Shown here: piece by piece, positions 25,282-34,708 of the stretch
How positions within the stretch are numbered: the stretch's first letter is position 1
How the letters are laid out: each line of letters begins with the position of its first letter
Source: M3007 sp040397785
Lineage (GTDB): Bacteria > Bacteroidota > Bacteroidia > Chitinophagales > Saprospiraceae
Reading direction: 5' to 3'
Assembly (NCBI GenBank): GCA_040397785.1
Contig: JBBAVI010000028.1
Coordinates: 1 to 55,135 of the forward strand
Length of the DNA stretch: 55,135 nt
Translations under genes and position numbers: made by a program
Notes under the pieces: model-generated
Database searches by the model: none
Seen by the model: the letters and a program-made list of their open reading frames with translations, nothing else
Told to the model about the DNA's origin: nothing

Positions 25282-25812
25282 TTACAAAGTTTTAATGTTC
25301 ACTTCAGCAGCCTGTGTGGTGCCGAAAAACTGCTTCAATCCGTCTACCGCATTATCAGATGCTGCCGTTACATCAAATGCGATGCAAAATTTATCATCTG
25401 TGATTCGATTATCGAGCGATTGCGCTTTAACACCCGGCCACAAACCGCAAATGGTGTAAAAAGTAAGCACCATGCCCCATGCTGCAAACAACACCGTAAT
25501 TTCGAAAGTGATCGGAATAAAGGCAGGTATAGACCAATAAGGTTTACCACCAAATACAATGGGCCAGTCGCTTGTGAAAATCCAGGTCATGGTCAAAAAG
25601 GCAAAAAGGCAGCCAATTGTACCGTAAATAAAACCGAGGTAATGCAACCGGCTTTCCTTCAATCCCAGAATTGGATCCAATCCATGTACCGGAAATGGGG
25701 TGTACACGTCCATGATATCCAGGTGTGCTGCATTTGCAGCGCGTATTGCACCTTTCAGATCCTCTTCGTCGTTATAAAGTCCATACAGGACTTGCTTGCT
25801 ATCAGAAACCAT
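25282..25812 (-). CDS. actD: Alternative Complex III subunit ActD (DUF3341)
   Basis: 176 residues. An N-terminal soluble domain (YGLYNDEEDLKGAIRAANAA, then DIMDVYTPFPVHGLD) is followed by two membrane helices (about 58-80 and 98-122) and a C-terminal tail. This is the DUF3341 layout. DUF3341 is the membrane-associated ActD subunit of Alternative Complex III, without cofactors. Gene order between actC and actE is the standard one. Confidence 0.92.
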   Translation of the reverse strand: MVSDSKQVLYGLYNDEEDLKGAIRAANAAHLDIMDVYTPFPVHGLDPILGLKESRLHYLGFIYGTIGCLFAFLTMTWIFTSDWPIVFGGKPYWSIPAFIPITFEITVLFAAWGMVLTFYTICGLWPGVKAQSLDNRITDDKFCIAFDVTAASDNAVDGLKQFFGTTQAAEVNIKTL

Positions 25813-25899
25813 CCTTCTTTATTATGAATGATGAATTGTTAGTAGATTTCGGTGTATTGATTGCTTGAAAAGAAATGAATCCAATCAGGCAGTATTGGC

Positions 25900-27321
25900 T
25901 TATTGGTGTTTTGACTCCTCCACTTTTTCAGCATCACCTGCGTGTTTTTTCGCATTTGGGCCGATGTACTGATCACCTGCAACTTTCAAAATAGCTTTTA
26001 CCTCTGCAATTGCGATTACTGGAGCAACCCGGGTAAAAATCAGGTAAAGGGTAAAGAACAAACCAATGGTACCCGTGAAGATGCTTATTTCCACCCAGGT
26101 TGGGTTATAATAACTCCAAGATGATGGCAAATAGTCACGCGCTAGGGTGGTTGCAATGATTACGAAACGTTCGAACCACATACCAATATTTACCAAGACA
26201 GAGAGGAAGAACGTCCACCAAACACTGCGGCGAATACTGCGTGACCAGAACAACTGTGGGCTTACCACGTTGCAGAACATCATACCAAAATAAGCCCACC
26301 AGTAAATTCCGAATACACGGTTATAGAAGGCGAACTGTTCGTATACGTAACCTGAATACCAAGCAATAAACAACTCAGTCAAATAAGCAACCCCTACGAT
26401 CGTACCAGTCAACACAATAACCTTATTCATCGATTCGATGTGGTTGATTGTGATGTATTCTTGCAGACCAAGCACTTTACGCGTCAGCACCATCAGGGTT
26501 TGTACCATGGCAAAACCAGAAAAGATCGCACCTGCAACAAAATACGGTGGGAAGATCGTAGTATGCCAACCAGGAATAACTGAGGTCGCGAAGTCAAAAG
26601 ATACAATAGTGTGTACAGAAAGTACAAGTGGCGTAGAAATACCCGCCAAAATCAGCGAAAGAGATTCCCAACGTTGCCAGTGCTTTGCGCTACCAGTCCA
26701 ACCAAAAGAGAACGTTTCGTATATTTTGCGGCGGAAACCTGTTGCGCGATCCCGCACCGTTGCAAGGTCAGGAACCAACCCTGTGTACCAGAACAACAAA
26801 GAAACAGAGAAGTACGTGGAAATTGCAAATACGTCCCACAACAACGGAGAGTTAAAGTTTGTCCACAGCGGACCCCGTGTATTTGGGAAAGGGAAGATAA
26901 AGAAAGCCAGCCATACCCGTCCCATGTGGAAAATTGGAAACTGACCAGCACAAATTACTGCGAATATGGTCATCGCTTCTGCTGCGCGGTTTACACCGGT
27001 ACGCCAGCGTTGACGGAACAACAACAAGATCGCAGAGATCAGGGTTCCGGCGTGACCGATACCGATCCACCACACGAAGTTGGTGATGTCCCATGCCCAG
27101 TTGATCGTACGGTTGGCGCCCCACTCACCAATCCCTTTCCATACTGTCCACACAATGGCGAAAAGATAGAGTCCGAGAAACGCGGAGGCAAGCGCAAAAG
27201 CGATTACCCATTCGCGGGAAGGAGCTTTTTCTGTGGGTGCACACAAATCTTCCGTGATATTGTGGTAAGATTTGTTCCCTTCAATCAATATGTGCCGGAC
27301 CGGCGCTACTGCTTGCGACAT
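25900..27321 (-). CDS. actC: Alternative Complex III subunit ActC (NrfD/PsrC-like quinol-site subunit)
   Basis: 473 residues with about ten membrane helices. It belongs to the NrfD/PsrC family, which holds the quinol-oxidation site next to the iron-sulfur subunit. Typical segments are WAWDITNFVWWIGIGHAGTLISAILLLF and HMGRVWLAFFIFPFPNTRGPLW. Length and helix count match ActC. It follows actB by 86 bases and precedes actD. A polar Lys/Glu-rich tail (KKHAGDAEKVEESKHQ) ends the protein. Confidence 0.94.
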   Translation of the reverse strand: MSQAVAPVRHILIEGNKSYHNITEDLCAPTEKAPSREWVIAFALASAFLGLYLFAIVWTVWKGIGEWGANRTINWAWDITNFVWWIGIGHAGTLISAILLLFRQRWRTGVNRAAEAMTIFAVICAGQFPIFHMGRVWLAFFIFPFPNTRGPLWTNFNSPLLWDVFAISTYFSVSLLFWYTGLVPDLATVRDRATGFRRKIYETFSFGWTGSAKHWQRWESLSLILAGISTPLVLSVHTIVSFDFATSVIPGWHTTIFPPYFVAGAIFSGFAMVQTLMVLTRKVLGLQEYITINHIESMNKVIVLTGTIVGVAYLTELFIAWYSGYVYEQFAFYNRVFGIYWWAYFGMMFCNVVSPQLFWSRSIRRSVWWTFFLSVLVNIGMWFERFVIIATTLARDYLPSSWSYYNPTWVEISIFTGTIGLFFTLYLIFTRVAPVIAIAEVKAILKVAGDQYIGPNAKKHAGDAEKVEESKHQ

Positions 27322-27407
27322 ATTATTTCAGATATTGAGCGATTGAGAACTTGGTGGCTGGCTAGATACCATAATCAGGGCATATCACCGTACCAATTTC
27401 CTAATTG

Positions 27408-30400
27408 TTATGACAAAAGTTCTTCATTGGTATTGCGCACTTTAGCAGAGTATTTTACCCCTGGGCGTACGTTGATTTCTTCCAAAACCTGAAATGCCAA
27501 GGCACCTGCACCATTACGCAGTTGATTTACTTCACTTTCAGGATTGTTCAGGTTACCGAACACGATTGCACCGGTTGGGCAAGCGGTTTGACAAGCACTC
27601 CGAACATCGTTATCCATGATTGCGCGTTCTTCTTTTTTAGAAGTCAGTTTACCTTCTTGGATACGTTGGATACAGAAAGAGCATTTTTCGATTACACCAC
27701 GGGTGCGCACGGTTACGTCTGGATTTAATACCATCCGCACCAAATCATCGGCATAGAATGGTTTATCATCTCCTTCCGCCCAAAATACGCGTTCTTCGTT
27801 TGAAGGCCAAGTATCCGCAGTAGTATAATCCAGCCAGTTGAAACGACGTACTTTGTAAGGGCAGTTGTTGGCGCAATAACGGGTGCCAATGCAACGGTTA
27901 TAAGCCATTTGATTCAACCCTTCCATAGAGTGGTTGGTCGCGTTTACAGGACAAACGTTTTCGCATGGCGCATTATCGCAGTGTTGACACATCATTGGCT
28001 GATACACCACACCTGGGTTTTCGAAATCTCCGTAAAAGTAACGGTCAATGCGCAACCAGGTCATTTCGTGGTGGCGTGCTACTTCTTTTTTACCAACAAC
28101 AGGGACGTTATTTTCGCTAACACAAGCAACCTGACAAGCACCGCAACCAATACAAGCATTCAAATCCACGTACATGCCCCATTTAACCCCGGTTCCGTAG
28201 TAATCGGCGTAATCAGGGTAAAGGGATTGTTCGTTCAAGTGCTTCGTTTCTTTATGGAACTCGACCATTTCTTCGGCGAATTTCGGCAATTCGTTCAACG
28301 TTGTTTGGAAGATGATCGAACGATCGGTCAATGAACCTTGGAAGCCTTTATAGCCCAATGCTTTTTCATCGACATTAATCACGGCATTTTCTTCTTTGCC
28401 CATTGCTTTTACCCCCATCGTGTGGTGGTGCTGAACGCTGGCAAAGTGTTTATCAACGGTGCCTGTTGCTTTAACCTTTACGTCGGCAGCGAAATATTGC
28501 AGCATACCACCTTCAAAAGGCAGCCAAGTATTTACATTAACACCATATCCTACACCACAACCGCCTGCTTCGCGACCACCACCCAGGGCAATGCTCACGG
28601 TTCCAGGCATTTGGCCGAATGTACGTACTACGGTACAAGTCAATTTTTTACCACTAACTTCCACCTCTACATTGTCGCCATCTTTGAAACCTTTCCAGCC
28701 ATCAATGTTATTAACACCATCCCATTCGAGTGGAATGCTGAGGTAGTTGCCCCAAACGGTACGATTTACCGGATCAGGCATTTCTTGCAACCAAGGATTG
28801 TGGGCATATTGACCACCGCCGATGTTGACCGTTTCATAAAAGGAAATTTCCAGTTCAGTGCCGGAAGGTTTTGTAACCCCGGCAGGATTGAGGCTTACTG
28901 CTGCATTGAAGGTAACGGCTGATTCTGCGGCAGGTATTTCAAAAACACCATCATGCAGGCTCATATCCCAAAAGGCAGCGGGTGTGCCGTATTTGGATTG
29001 TTTCTCGAACAAATCACCTGCCCAGTTAGATACCAGGTATTGATGATAAGGTTGATCGTCCTGACGGTTCAGATTTTGGCTATCGGCCCATTCGAGCAGG
29101 CTTAATTCAGCCTGGCGGGTTTCGAACAGCGGCGCAATCGTAGGCTGGACAAGGCTGTAATGCCCAATTTTTGGTTCAACATCACCCCAAGATTCCAATA
29201 AGTGGTGGGTTGGTGCTGCGTAGTTGCATTGCGCTGTTGTTTCGTCGACTGTTGTATTGAAAGAAATACGGGTACCAACTTTTGCAAATGCTTCTTTAAA
29301 CTTGTCCGCATTTGGCAATTCGTAGGCAGGGTTTGCGTTCCAAACGATGGCCACTGCAACTTGGCCCACATTCATTTCTTCGATCAGGCGAAAGATCTGA
29401 CGTTCATCACCCTGACGTTGGTTTGAAGCTTTGCTGAAGTCGACCGTCACATTGATATTCCCTAGCAGGTCATTGATTTTGTTTACGTAGATCTGTTCCA
29501 TTACATTGTTGGAACTAGACACCACCAAAGACTTACCAGTTGCTTTTTTAAGATCTTCTGCAACCTTTTTGATTGAAGCGGCTGCTTTCTCATTCAGTTG
29601 CGGTCCGCCAGTAGTTCCAGCAAGTGCATTGTACAGTGCAACAATTGCAGCACCTTGTTCACTTGGCTTAACCATAATACGGTTATCTGCATTAGAGCCT
29701 GTCAGCGACATGTGGCTTTCTACCTGATAGTGGCGCGACATTTTCATGCCTTTCGAATCACGAATTTTGCGATTTTTCGCGTAAGCGCGGGCAAATTCTA
29801 CTGGACTGATCCAAGTGCCAAGGAAATCGGCGTTAAAGGAAACAATCACATCCGCTTTATCGAAATGATAGGATGGAACTATGAATTTGCCGAAAGAAGC
29901 CTGGTTTGCAGCGAGCAATGCAGCGCTGGAAACTGGATCGTATGTGGCAACAGTAGTATTCGGGTATTTTGCTATAAACTCGGCGAGTGCCAACTTAGCG
30001 GTTGGGCTCATATTAGTTTGAGTGATGATGCGGATATTGCCACCAGCAGCCAACTTTGCTTTAATTTCCTTGTCGAGATCAACCCAAGATTTCTTTTGCA
30101 CTTCGCTATCAGCGATTGTACCGGCAAATTTGATACGGCGATTGTCGTAGAGGCTCAATACCGCAGCTTGAGCACGTGCGCTGGTACCGCCAGCAGTAAT
30201 GCTGCTTAAGGTATTGCCTTCAATTTTAATAGGGCGACCTTCCCGGGTTTTTACCAACATTGCGCAATAATCGCCGCCATTTACGAAAGAAGATGCGAAA
30301 TAGTTGGCTACACCTGGAACAATATCAGCTGGCTTGGTCACATAGGGGATCGCCTTTTTTACTGGAATTTCGCAAGAAGCCGCTACCGTTGCAGCGCCCA

Positions 30401-30563
30401 GTCCGAAACCGAGCAGTTTCAGGAAGTCGCGACGATTTGTAGACCATTTGCCATCGGTTTGGTCGATATTTTCAACCGAAAATTCTTTTTCAGCAGACTG
30501 CAGAAAGGATGCTTCTTGCATCAAATCTTCAGTGCTAACCCAAATACCGTTATCGTTGTGCAT
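27408..30563 (-). CDS. actB: Alternative Complex III subunit ActB (molybdopterin-like domain plus Fe-S ferredoxin domain)
   Basis: 1051 residues. A twin-arginine motif (NRRDFLKLLG, residues 43-52) and a lipobox-like AASC (Cys64) suggest Tat export and lipid anchoring. Residues of about 70-780 form a domain related to molybdopterin oxidoreductases; in Alternative Complex III it carries no Mo cofactor. From about 800 the ferredoxin-like part shows cluster motifs: CIGCGACQVAC, CQHCDNAPCENVCP, CIGTRYCANNCP, CSFCIQRI and CQTACP. ActB receives electrons at the quinol site and passes them to the ActA hemes. An intercistronic hairpin separates it from actA. Confidence 0.95.
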   Translation of the reverse strand: MHNDNGIWVSTEDLMQEASFLQSAEKEFSVENIDQTDGKWSTNRRDFLKLLGFGLGAATVAASCEIPVKKAIPYVTKPADIVPGVANYFASSFVNGGDYCAMLVKTREGRPIKIEGNTLSSITAGGTSARAQAAVLSLYDNRRIKFAGTIADSEVQKKSWVDLDKEIKAKLAAGGNIRIITQTNMSPTAKLALAEFIAKYPNTTVATYDPVSSAALLAANQASFGKFIVPSYHFDKADVIVSFNADFLGTWISPVEFARAYAKNRKIRDSKGMKMSRHYQVESHMSLTGSNADNRIMVKPSEQGAAIVALYNALAGTTGGPQLNEKAAASIKKVAEDLKKATGKSLVVSSSNNVMEQIYVNKINDLLGNINVTVDFSKASNQRQGDERQIFRLIEEMNVGQVAVAIVWNANPAYELPNADKFKEAFAKVGTRISFNTTVDETTAQCNYAAPTHHLLESWGDVEPKIGHYSLVQPTIAPLFETRQAELSLLEWADSQNLNRQDDQPYHQYLVSNWAGDLFEKQSKYGTPAAFWDMSLHDGVFEIPAAESAVTFNAAVSLNPAGVTKPSGTELEISFYETVNIGGGQYAHNPWLQEMPDPVNRTVWGNYLSIPLEWDGVNNIDGWKGFKDGDNVEVEVSGKKLTCTVVRTFGQMPGTVSIALGGGREAGGCGVGYGVNVNTWLPFEGGMLQYFAADVKVKATGTVDKHFASVQHHHTMGVKAMGKEENAVINVDEKALGYKGFQGSLTDRSIIFQTTLNELPKFAEEMVEFHKETKHLNEQSLYPDYADYYGTGVKWGMYVDLNACIGCGACQVACVSENNVPVVGKKEVARHHEMTWLRIDRYFYGDFENPGVVYQPMMCQHCDNAPCENVCPVNATNHSMEGLNQMAYNRCIGTRYCANNCPYKVRRFNWLDYTTADTWPSNEERVFWAEGDDKPFYADDLVRMVLNPDVTVRTRGVIEKCSFCIQRIQEGKLTSKKEERAIMDNDVRSACQTACPTGAIVFGNLNNPESEVNQLRNGAGALAFQVLEEINVRPGVKYSAKVRNTNEELLS

Positions 30564-30605
30564 ATAAACTTAGGATAAATGTTGTGCAATGCGTGGTGAA
30601 AGGTG

Positions 30606-30648
30606 TTTGCGAATGCATTCCTCAATGTATGAGGAATGCATTCGCGAA
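30606..30648 (-). other. Intercistronic stem-loop between actA and actB
   Basis: GCGAATGCATTCCTCA (30609-30624) pairs with TGAGGAATGCATTCGC (30630-30645): 16 perfect pairs with loop ATGTA, extendable by TTT/GAA pairs. No T-run follows on the minus strand (it reads AAACACC). It starts five bases after the actA stop. Likely role: mRNA processing, or unequal expression of actA and the rest. Confidence 0.7.
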
Positions 30649-30652
30649 AATA

Positions 30653-32053
30653 TTAATAGTGGCATTTCTGACACTCCAAACCGCCGATATCAGCAACGGT
30701 TACTTTGGTGCGTTTGCCTTCTTTTAATTCCTTGTGATAGCGCTCATACTGATTGTAGTAAGCGTTATCTGTAAATTTCACTTCTGTTTCACGGTGGCAA
30801 GTGATACACCAGCCCATACCCAGGGTCGAGTATTGATACACTTCCTCCATTTCCTGGATTGGACCGTGGCATTTCTGGCATTCAATTTTACCTACTGCAA
30901 CGTGCTGGGCATGATTGAAGTAAGCATGGTCCGCCAAGTTGTGGATACGAGTCCATTCAATAGGTCCCTGGATCTTTCCATTTGTGTCGTCTTTGAGTGC
31001 TTTTACCAAGCCATCCCATTGATTATCAACTGTTTGGCGACCACTTTCATCCAAGGCTGTCAAAGTGTTTGCAGCCATATATTCCTGGCCGATCCACTTT
31101 TTGTACAGGTCTTCAATTTGTTTTTCGCTCCAACTTTCGTAATTTGGAATGTAGTTACCCGCGATTGGATCGAAACCGATGGAAGCAAAAATTTTAGTGA
31201 TCTCTGCGGTGCCGGAAATGGAGCCTTTTTTGATAGCAGCGTGGCAATTCATACAAGTGCTGGTCCCAGGAATAGAAGACTGTTTAGAGCGCCGTGCGGA
31301 GTCGTGGCAATATTGGCAATCAATTTTATTGACACCAGAATGTATTTTATGACTGAAAGCAACTGGCTGTGTAGGCTGATAGTTTTGTTCACGGCCCATG
31401 CGGGTTGCGTTATCCACTGATTTATAGCCAAATAGCAAGGTGATAGAAAACACTGCGAACGCGACGAACCCTTTAGACGTTAAAGAAGTTACCCAGTTTT
31501 TCTGAACAGGGACTTCGCCTTCTTGCACCCGTGCAACATTCCCAAGGTTGTCGATGATGCGCATGAGGGCAAAAGCGAGTAAACTCAGGATGATGGCCAT
31601 GCCCACAAAAAGCCAGGGAATGCCAGATTCTTCTTTTTTAGAGGCCGCAGGATCAACAGCCGCTCCTGGCGCCGTTTTACCGCCATTTTTATACTGATCG
31701 TCAATATAAAGCAGCATACTTTCCATCTGCTCATCTGTGAGACCAGTGAAATTGCTCATCAGGGTTGGCTTCCACTTGTTCCACAATTCAGTGGCACGCG
31801 GGTGACCAGTGGCAATTAACGCCTGAGAATTACGAATCCATGAATAGAGATCCTTTTTAGGAAAAGTACTCCAACGCTCTTCTACTCCGCCAAGGGCAGG
31901 ACCAGTAAGATTGTCTTTCATGTTCTTATTATGGCAAGAGGCGCAGTTGGCAACAAATAATTCTTTGCCTGCTTCTTTGGTTGGCGCTCCGTAAGAATTG
32001 GACGTAGCGAGGAGCACAAGTATGAAAACCCAGCAAATACGTTTCAGCAACAT
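30653..32053 (-). CDS. actA: Alternative Complex III subunit ActA, six heme c sites (monoheme domain fused to pentaheme core)
   Basis: 466 residues from ATG 32053, chosen because MLLKRICWVFILVLLATSNSYG is a signal peptide; the frame extends 23 codons further upstream without a better start. Six CxxCH heme c motifs are present: CASCH (residues 37-41), then CQYCH, CMNCH, CQKCH, CITCH and a final CQKCHY at the C-terminus. The first lies in a class I cytochrome c-like domain (about 25-130, LTGPALGGV to ESMLLYIDDQYKNGG). A membrane helix (about 145-165) and the five-heme ActA core follow. ActA is the heme relay of Alternative Complex III. It is the first gene of the act-cox operon and has its own strong promoter. 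Confidence 0.92.
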   Translation of the reverse strand: MLLKRICWVFILVLLATSNSYGAPTKEAGKELFVANCASCHNKNMKDNLTGPALGGVEERWSTFPKKDLYSWIRNSQALIATGHPRATELWNKWKPTLMSNFTGLTDEQMESMLLYIDDQYKNGGKTAPGAAVDPAASKKEESGIPWLFVGMAIILSLLAFALMRIIDNLGNVARVQEGEVPVQKNWVTSLTSKGFVAFAVFSITLLFGYKSVDNATRMGREQNYQPTQPVAFSHKIHSGVNKIDCQYCHDSARRSKQSSIPGTSTCMNCHAAIKKGSISGTAEITKIFASIGFDPIAGNYIPNYESWSEKQIEDLYKKWIGQEYMAANTLTALDESGRQTVDNQWDGLVKALKDDTNGKIQGPIEWTRIHNLADHAYFNHAQHVAVGKIECQKCHGPIQEMEEVYQYSTLGMGWCITCHRETEVKFTDNAYYNQYERYHKELKEGKRTKVTVADIGGLECQKCHY

Positions 32054-32127
32054 ATGTCGAAATGGTAGAATTGTGTATACAAACAAAGTAATGATGATTA
32101 TCAAAAGCATTTTGATTTTCAACAGTA

Positions 32128-32158
32128 CAAAGATACCGCCCCCTTTATTTTAACCAAA
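32128..32158 (-). promoter_or_regulatory. Promoter of the act-cox operon
   Basis: On the minus strand TTTG (32155-32158) is followed after 19 bases by TATCTTTG (32128-32135), an ideal Bacteroidota promoter. The leader to actA would be about 70 bases. It is the best promoter match in the window and fits a highly expressed respiratory operon. Confidence 0.78.
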
Positions 32159-32479
32159 GCATCAGGGCCGGAAACAATTTATTTAGATATGCTCTAAACA
32201 ACTTCATCAAACTTCGCGATGATGTATAAAGTTGATTTTAAAGAAAATCTAACGGTTTGTTAAGATTTTGGCCGCAAAGGTACGGAAGAGGCTCGCCTTT
32301 CCAAATCAGATTCAAAAAAAATCATACGATCTGCTATATAATTTTCCATTTTGTAGTCTGTCGTACATTTTTAAGCCATTTGCAAAGAACTACAGCGCTG
32401 GCTTTCTCACGCAATTAATTCGATCTACCTTCGCCACCACAAAGCCGAACCATTTAAAATATTTTTAAACAGCACACTC
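32159..32479. other. Divergent intergenic region between actA and arcA
   Basis: AT-rich, with no credible gene. Apart from the act promoter at its left end, a TACCTTCG box at 32426-32433, one base off TAnnTTTG, could serve arcA with a leader of about 40 bases. No long hairpin was found. Confidence 0.4.
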
Positions 32480-33748
32480 ATGGACGCAAACAGCCGCATT
32501 TACGTGGATTCTGAAATTGGCAAGCTCAAAAAAGTAATCGTACACCGTCCGGACGAAGGTATTGCAAGAATCACGCCTAAACGCGCAGGCGAACTATTGT
32601 TTGATGATATCGTTCATTTGCCCAATATGCAGGACGAACACGATATTTTCGTCAATATCCTGCGCGCCTTTGTTGGAAAGCAAAATGTCTTGGAGGTACG
32701 CGACCTTCTGGCCGAAAGTACCCGCGATGAAGAAAGTAAATATGAGGTCATCAACAAGATCGTTGATTTTGAAGAACTTCCTTATTCTTTTATCCCAAGA
32801 TTGGCCAGCCTTTCATCCGAACAACTTGCCGACACTTTAATAACGGGTTACTTAGAGCCCGAGGACCGGATTTTGTTTGACCCGATTCCGAACCTGATTT
32901 TTACCCGCGATATTGCTGTGACGGTAAAGGACCATGTGATCATTACTAAAGCCGCCAAAGAGGCGCGTTTTCGTGAAAATTTCCTGACCCGCCTTATATT
33001 TAGTAGCCACCCGGTGTTCCGCCGCTTGAAATCGGATGGTAAAACGGTAAATCTAAATCGCGTCGATAAGTTTCCACCCTCTAAAAAAGGTGAAACGATC
33101 AGCATTGAAGGTGGTGATGTAATGATGTTCCACAACGACTACCTGTTGATCGGTAATTCGGAGCGGACCAACGATTATGCCTTTCAAATGATCAAAAACT
33201 ATCTTTTTGATCGGGGAATTATCAAAAATATCGTGCAGGTGAATATTCCGGCAGAACGGACCTACATGCACATTGATACCATTTTCACCCAAATCAACCA
33301 CAACCACACGGTTGGGTATAAGCCGATTGTACAAGATGGTTTAGGTTCTTATGTAGATGTGCACCGTGCCAATGGTGAAGAAATCGAATATGCCTGCCTG
33401 AAAGACTTTTTGTTAGCAGAGGTCAACCCGAATATGGAATTCATTTGGGCTGGATGTGGCGAAAGTCCTTACCAAGAGCGCGAACAATGGACCGATGGCT
33501 GCAATCTGGTAGCCCTAAAACCCGGTGTAGCGGTCACTTATGATCGGAACCCGGTTACAGAGCGTGCATTTAAAGACTTTGGCTATAAGGTAATTGGCGC
33601 CCAAAAACTGCTGCGCGACATCGATAATGGCAAAATCACGGTGGATGAGGTGGAAAACACCATAATAACGATCCCTTCAAATGAATTATCGCGTGCACGT
33701 GGTGGATCGCACTGCATGACTTGCCCGATTGAACGAGAACCAGTTTAA
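32480..33748 (+). CDS. arcA: Arginine deiminase
   Basis: 422 residues. It hydrolyses L-arginine to citrulline and ammonia. The guanidino-modifying enzyme fold is seen in VIVHRPDEG at the N-terminus, IPNLIFTRDIAV (about 138-149), EGGDVMMF, the catalytic His region TYMHIDTIFTQI and the nucleophilic Cys in GGSHCMTCPI near the C-terminus. No arcB, arcC or arcD lies beside it, so ATP generation by the full arginine deiminase pathway is not supported from this window. A large inverted repeat follows its stop. Confidence 0.94.
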   Translation: MDANSRIYVDSEIGKLKKVIVHRPDEGIARITPKRAGELLFDDIVHLPNMQDEHDIFVNILRAFVGKQNVLEVRDLLAESTRDEESKYEVINKIVDFEELPYSFIPRLASLSSEQLADTLITGYLEPEDRILFDPIPNLIFTRDIAVTVKDHVIITKAAKEARFRENFLTRLIFSSHPVFRRLKSDGKTVNLNRVDKFPPSKKGETISIEGGDVMMFHNDYLLIGNSERTNDYAFQMIKNYLFDRGIIKNIVQVNIPAERTYMHIDTIFTQINHNHTVGYKPIVQDGLGSYVDVHRANGEEIEYACLKDFLLAEVNPNMEFIWAGCGESPYQEREQWTDGCNLVALKPGVAVTYDRNPVTERAFKDFGYKVIGAQKLLRDIDNGKITVDEVENTIITIPSNELSRARGGSHCMTCPIEREPV

Positions 33749-33831
33749 GTAGTTGTTAGTTGTTAGTTGTTAGTTTGGACAACGCTCAGTCTAACCAAAC
33801 TAACAACTAACAACTAACAACTACAATTTTT
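33749..33831. terminator. 30-bp inverted repeat of heptamer units, terminator between convergent genes
   Basis: Left arm 33749-33778 and right arm 33795-33824 are perfectly complementary over 30 bases, with a 16-base loop. Each arm is a run of the heptamer AGTTGTT. The right arm runs into the stop codon of the M48 gene (33821-33823). A T7 run follows on the plus strand. It begins directly after the arcA stop. Confidence 0.85.
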
Positions 33832-34636
33832 TTGACCATTCTTCGATGGCTTCTTTGATGCGGGCGGCGCGGTTTTCAGGGTCGGGATGGGAGGATTGGA
33901 ACTCGGGTTTTTTATCCGGTCCTGCGGCTTGTTTGAGGACTTCCATTACGTCGATTAGTTTAATAGGGTCGTAACCGGCCTCTATCATAAAGCGTACGCC
34001 GAGGTTGTCGCTTTGCAATTCCTGGTCGCGGCCGTATTTTAACTGGATCATGTTGGAGACTGCCTGCGCGATGTACGCAGTGTTTGGGTTGTTTGGATCG
34101 TAGGTAGCCATGGTTACGGCGCCTGTAATTCCTTGAGCAAGTTCCATTTGTGCCATTTTTTCGGCACTGTGGCGCGCTACGACATGGCCTACTTCATGGC
34201 CCAGTACGCCTGCAAGCATATCCTGGTTGAGGTTGCGACCGTCGGTAGTGAGGCGGGAAAGCAAGGCTTCGGTAATAAAAATTTGTCCGCCCGGTAAGGC
34301 AAACGCATTAATGGTTTGTTGGTCGGCGAGCAAATGAAAGTCATATTTATAAGGTGTCTTGCCAGCAGCCGATTTTTGCACGATTTGTTGTCCTACCTGG
34401 TTAACGATTGCGGCTGCGGCCTGGTTCCGGCTCAACCCGCCAAACTCTTCTGCCATTCCTGGTGCGCTTTGCAAGCCCATTGCCACTTCTTGCTCGGGCG
34501 TAACGGCGACGTGTTGTTTTTCTCCGGTAATGTCATTGACGGAGCTGGTACCGTAATATTTAAACAAAGAAATAGCCGCCACAACGATGGCGATCAGGAT
34601 GGAAATGGAGCGAGACCCCTGGCGTTGAGTAGACAT
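33821..34636 (-). CDS. M48-family zinc metalloprotease
   Basis: 271 residues. One N-terminal membrane helix (about 10-26) is followed by an M48 peptidase domain: NAFALPGGQIFITEAL, the zinc-binding HEVGHVVARHS (HExxH at about residue 147) and the third ligand in the ELQSDNLGVRF segment. The end (SSHPDPENRAARI) is typical of M48C/BepA-like envelope quality-control proteases. It acts at the outer face of the cytoplasmic membrane or in the periplasm. It follows the Pat-type gene on the same strand after a gap of 72 bases. The stop codon is inside the inverted repeat shared with arcA. Confidence 0.9.
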   Translation of the reverse strand: MSTQRQGSRSISILIAIVVAAISLFKYYGTSSVNDITGEKQHVAVTPEQEVAMGLQSAPGMAEEFGGLSRNQAAAAIVNQVGQQIVQKSAAGKTPYKYDFHLLADQQTINAFALPGGQIFITEALLSRLTTDGRNLNQDMLAGVLGHEVGHVVARHSAEKMAQMELAQGITGAVTMATYDPNNPNTAYIAQAVSNMIQLKYGRDQELQSDNLGVRFMIEAGYDPIKLIDVMEVLKQAAGPDKKPEFQSSHPDPENRAARIKEAIEEWSKKL

Positions 34637-34708
34637 GCAGATAGCGTTTTAATCAAGTTTTACAAAATACTTTTATCGGACACGAAAGTAACAACTTCTG
34701 TAAAAAGC

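Noticed and set aside
26611..27492. 293-codon plus-strand ORF
   Set aside because: Antisense to actC; Arg/Thr/Cys-rich translation without motifs.
30653..32122. Longer actA start at 32122
   Set aside because: Would add 23 residues forming a second hydrophobic stretch before a perfect signal peptide and would begin upstream of the predicted transcription start.
32480..33748. Arginine deiminase operon for fermentation
   Set aside because: No ornithine carbamoyltransferase, carbamate kinase or antiporter gene is adjacent.
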